NCBI GenBank assembly: GCA_007129135.1
Contig: SKWB01000288.1
Location: 1-8,352 of the forward strand
DNA length: 8,352 bases
Direction of reading: 5' to 3'
Source of the DNA: Halococcaceae archaeon
Lineage (GTDB): Archaea; Halobacteriota; Halobacteria; Halobacteriales; Halalkalicoccaceae
The stretch's first letter is position 1. Every line of letters begins with the position of its first letter. Positions 6,729-8,352 of the stretch are shown here, one piece after another. The notes beneath the pieces are model-generated. The model did not search any database and was not told the DNA's origin. It worked only from the letters and a program-made list of their open reading frames with translations. A program made the translations under genes and the position numbers.

Positions 6729-7418
6729 GTGAAGACGATCGCGCTCTCGGCCGTCGATGGGGCGGGGAAGAGCTCGACGGCGAGGGCGGTCGAGGCACGC
6801 ATCCGAGAGGAGGGGCGGACGGTCAGGACGCTGCACTGGCCGAGCGACTCGCTCCTCGGGCTGTTGCCGGACAGGTCCGGACGGACGGCGCGGGGGCTCG
6901 CGACCCTCGTCGGGACCGATCGGTTCCGCTCGGAGGCGGGTCGAACCCCGGAGATCCGTGGCTCCCGGACGCACGAGATCGACGCGAGCGGCTGGCTCGC
7001 TCGGCCGCGACGGGCGGTCTTCCTCACGCTTCTCGTGGTCATGTTCTGTCTCGTCGTCGTCAACGACCGCCTCATGCGACCGGCTCTCGCCCGCCGCTAT
7101 CGCGGCGTCGACCGGGTCGTCCTCGATCGCTGTGCGCTCGACGACCTGGTCCACCTCGAGTACCTCGGCCTGCCCGGGGGTCTCGTCGCGCGGGGGATCG
7201 CCCGGACCGACACGGACGGGATCCGCCTGATCGACGTCCCCCCAGAGGTCGCGATGGGACGGGACACGGGCGTCGACGGGCCGGACCACTCCGACCGGTA
7301 CTACGAGGAGAAGGTCGCGCTCTACCGTCGGTACGCCGACCGCCACGACATCCGCCGTCTCGACGGGACCGACGACGTGGAGGAGCTGTCCCGCCGGATC
7401 GTTCGAGAGGGGGAGTGA
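6729..7418 (+). CDS. thymidylate-kinase-like P-loop kinase with hydrophobic segment
   Basis: With a GTG start at 6729 the protein is 229 residues, beginning Met-Lys-Thr-Ile-Ala-Leu and running straight into the P-loop Ala8-Val-Asp-Gly-Ala-Gly-Lys14-Ser-Ser-Thr, as in thymidylate-kinase-like proteins. An earlier in-frame GTG (6651) would add 26 residues with rare codons such as ATA and no family resemblance, so it is less likely. Val-Val-Leu-Asp-Arg (about 135-139) matches the Asp-Arg nucleotide-binding motif. Ile-Asp-Val-Pro-Pro-Glu-Val-Ala then Arg, and Asp-Arg-Tyr-Tyr-Glu-Glu-Lys, match the late strand and lid region. A strongly hydrophobic stretch at 96-111 could be a membrane or buried helix; related kinases often have a hydrophobic helix here. 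Ala8 replaces the usual first Gly of the Walker A motif. The substrate may be dTMP or another phosphorylated metabolite and cannot be fixed from sequence. The next gene starts 83 nt downstream with its own TATA-like box. Confidence 0.85.
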   Translation: MKTIALSAVDGAGKSSTARAVEARIREEGRTVRTLHWPSDSLLGLLPDRSGRTARGLATLVGTDRFRSEAGRTPEIRGSRTHEIDASGWLARPRRAVFLTLLVVMFCLVVVNDRLMRPALARRYRGVDRVVLDRCALDDLVHLEYLGLPGGLVARGIARTDTDGIRLIDVPPEVAMGRDTGVDGPDHSDRYYEEKVALYRRYADRHDIRRLDGTDDVEELSRRIVREGE

Positions 7419-7472
7419 TCGGGCGTGGCCGGATGCGGTGGCGACCGCGTGCTGACGGGGAACCACGAACAG

Positions 7473-7477
7473 TTATT
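7473..7477 (+). promoter_or_regulatory. TATA-like box for the aminotransferase gene
   Basis: TTATT is centred 27 nt before the ATG at 7502, in otherwise GC-rich sequence and with no clear ribosome-binding site, as expected for a leaderless haloarchaeal transcript. It indicates that the aminotransferase is transcribed separately from the kinase. Confidence 0.5.
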
Positions 7478-7501
7478 CCGGTCCGCTCCGCGGAGTACGC
7501 C

Positions 7502-8352
7502 ATGACGGAGTTCTCCAGACGCGTCGAGGCGGTGTCGATCAGCGGCATCCGCGAGGTGTTCGAGGCGGCCGGTGCGGACGCGATCAACCTCGGTATCGGC
7601 CAGCCCGACTTCCCCACGCCCGAGGGCGCCCGCGAGGCCGCGCTCTCGGCGATCCGCGAGGGGAAGACCGACGGCTACACCTCGAACAAGGGGACCAGGG
7701 AGCTTCGAGAGGCTATCAGCGCCCGGTACGACGCCGACTGGGACCTGACCGTGGATCCGGGCGACGTCATCGCGACGGCGGGCGGGAGCGAGGCGCTCCA
7801 CATCGCCCTGGAGGCCCACGTCGACCCCGGTCAGGAGGTGCTCTTTCCCGACCCCGGCTTCGTCTCCTACGACGCGCTCACCCGGATCGCCGACGGCGTG
7901 CCGCGACCGCTCCCGCTGCGCGAGGACCTCACGCTCGATCCGGAGACCGTGGAGGCGGCGATCACCGAGGAGACGGCGGCGTTCGTCGTCAACAGCCCCG
8001 CGAACCCCACCGGAGCGGTCCAGTCGACCGAGGACATGCGCGAGTTCGCCCGGATCGCCGACGAGCACGACCTCCTCTGCATCTCCGACGAGGTCTACGA
8101 ACACATCGTCTTCGAGGGCGAACACCGCTCGCCGCTCTCGTTCGCGGAGAGCGACAACGTCGTCGTCGTGGGCGCCTGTTCGAAGACCTACTCGATGACC
8201 GGCTGGCGACTCGGCTGGGTCACGGCGAGTACCCGACGGATCGAGCGCATGTTACGGGTCCACCAGTACGCCCAGGCGTGTGCGAGCGCGCCGGCGCAGT
8301 ACGCCGCCGAGGGCGCCCTTCGAGGGCCACAGGACGTCGTCCGCGAGATGCG
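7502..8352 (+). CDS. class I PLP-dependent aminotransferase, 5' part
   Basis: The first 283 codons of a fold-type I aminotransferase are present; the gene runs off the window, and family length suggests about 90-100 residues are missing. Conserved features are Asn-Leu-Gly-Ile-Gly-Gln-Pro-Asp-Phe (29-37) and Tyr-Thr-Ser-Asn-Lys-Gly near 59-64. Also present are Ala-Gly-Gly-Ser-Glu-Ala (93-98), which holds the cofactor phosphate, and Asn-Ser-Pro-Ala-Asn168-Pro-Thr-Gly. Asp196 in Ile-Ser-Asp-Glu-Val-Tyr pairs with the pyridine nitrogen. The Schiff-base Lys228 lies in Cys-Ser-Lys-Thr-Tyr-Ser-Met-Thr-Gly-Trp-Arg-Leu-Gly-Trp. This is the aspartate/aromatic/alanine aminotransferase subgroup common in archaea, transferring an amino group between an amino acid and a 2-oxoacid in the cytosol. 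Exact substrates cannot be told, and the C-terminal substrate-binding Arg is beyond the window. The ATG is placed 27 nt after a TATA-like box. Confidence 0.93.
   Translation, partial: MTEFSRRVEAVSISGIREVFEAAGADAINLGIGQPDFPTPEGAREAALSAIREGKTDGYTSNKGTRELREAISARYDADWDLTVDPGDVIATAGGSEALHIALEAHVDPGQEVLFPDPGFVSYDALTRIADGVPRPLPLREDLTLDPETVEAAITEETAAFVVNSPANPTGAVQSTEDMREFARIADEHDLLCISDEVYEHIVFEGEHRSPLSFAESDNVVVVGACSKTYSMTGWRLGWVTASTRRIERMLRVHQYAQACASAPAQYAAEGALRGPQDVVREM

Noticed and set aside
5475..6798. Long frames on both strands over the second half of the exporter
   Set aside because: Their translations are Arg/Gly/Asp-rich and without motifs, while the exporter frame shows clear membrane helices and family motifs.

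Overview
The window looks like chromosomal DNA from a halophilic archaeon (Halobacteria). It is very GC-rich, the proteins are strongly acidic and lysine-poor, starts are GTG or ATG, and AT-rich TATA-like boxes lie about 25-30 nt before several starts, as in leaderless haloarchaeal transcripts. The gene families are also archaeal: a DUF790/Bax1 nuclease, a PAC2 proteasome-assembly protein and a NOL1/NOP2-type methylase with a separate PUA-like protein. I see no tRNA, rRNA, CRISPR array, insertion sequence or integrase.

Layout. Bases 1-669 (+) are the 3' end of a DUF790 (Bax1-type) nuclease gene. A convergent intergenic region (670-792) holds a short inverted repeat with T-tracts that could terminate transcription in both directions. 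Two minus-strand genes follow: an m5C RNA methyltransferase (2234-1326) and, overlapping it by four bases, a small PUA-like protein (1329-793). Together they look like an RsmF/NSUN-type enzyme split into catalytic and RNA-binding parts. A 91-bp divergent promoter region separates them from a PAC2-family proteasome assembly chaperone (2326-3066, +), which ends in an HbYX-like Met-Tyr-Gln.

The centrepiece is 3172-6603 (+), a 1143-residue RND/MMPL-type exporter. Its first extracytoplasmic domain is interrupted by 42 consecutive seven-residue repeats with no register break, each with one leucine at the same position. They are encoded by an 882-bp array of degenerate 21-bp units. It is predicted to form a very long acidic coiled coil on the outside of the cell. 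The second half of the transporter lacks such an insert, and the usual TM10 aspartate is an alanine.

Downstream are a thymidylate-kinase-like P-loop kinase with an internal hydrophobic segment (6729-7418, +) and the 5' part of a class I aminotransferase (7502 to the window end, +).

The genes do not form one obvious pathway. They cover DNA repair, RNA modification, proteasome assembly, export, nucleotide or intermediary kinase activity, and amino-acid metabolism. The clear functional pair is the methylase plus PUA protein. The most unusual object is the exporter with its built-in rod.
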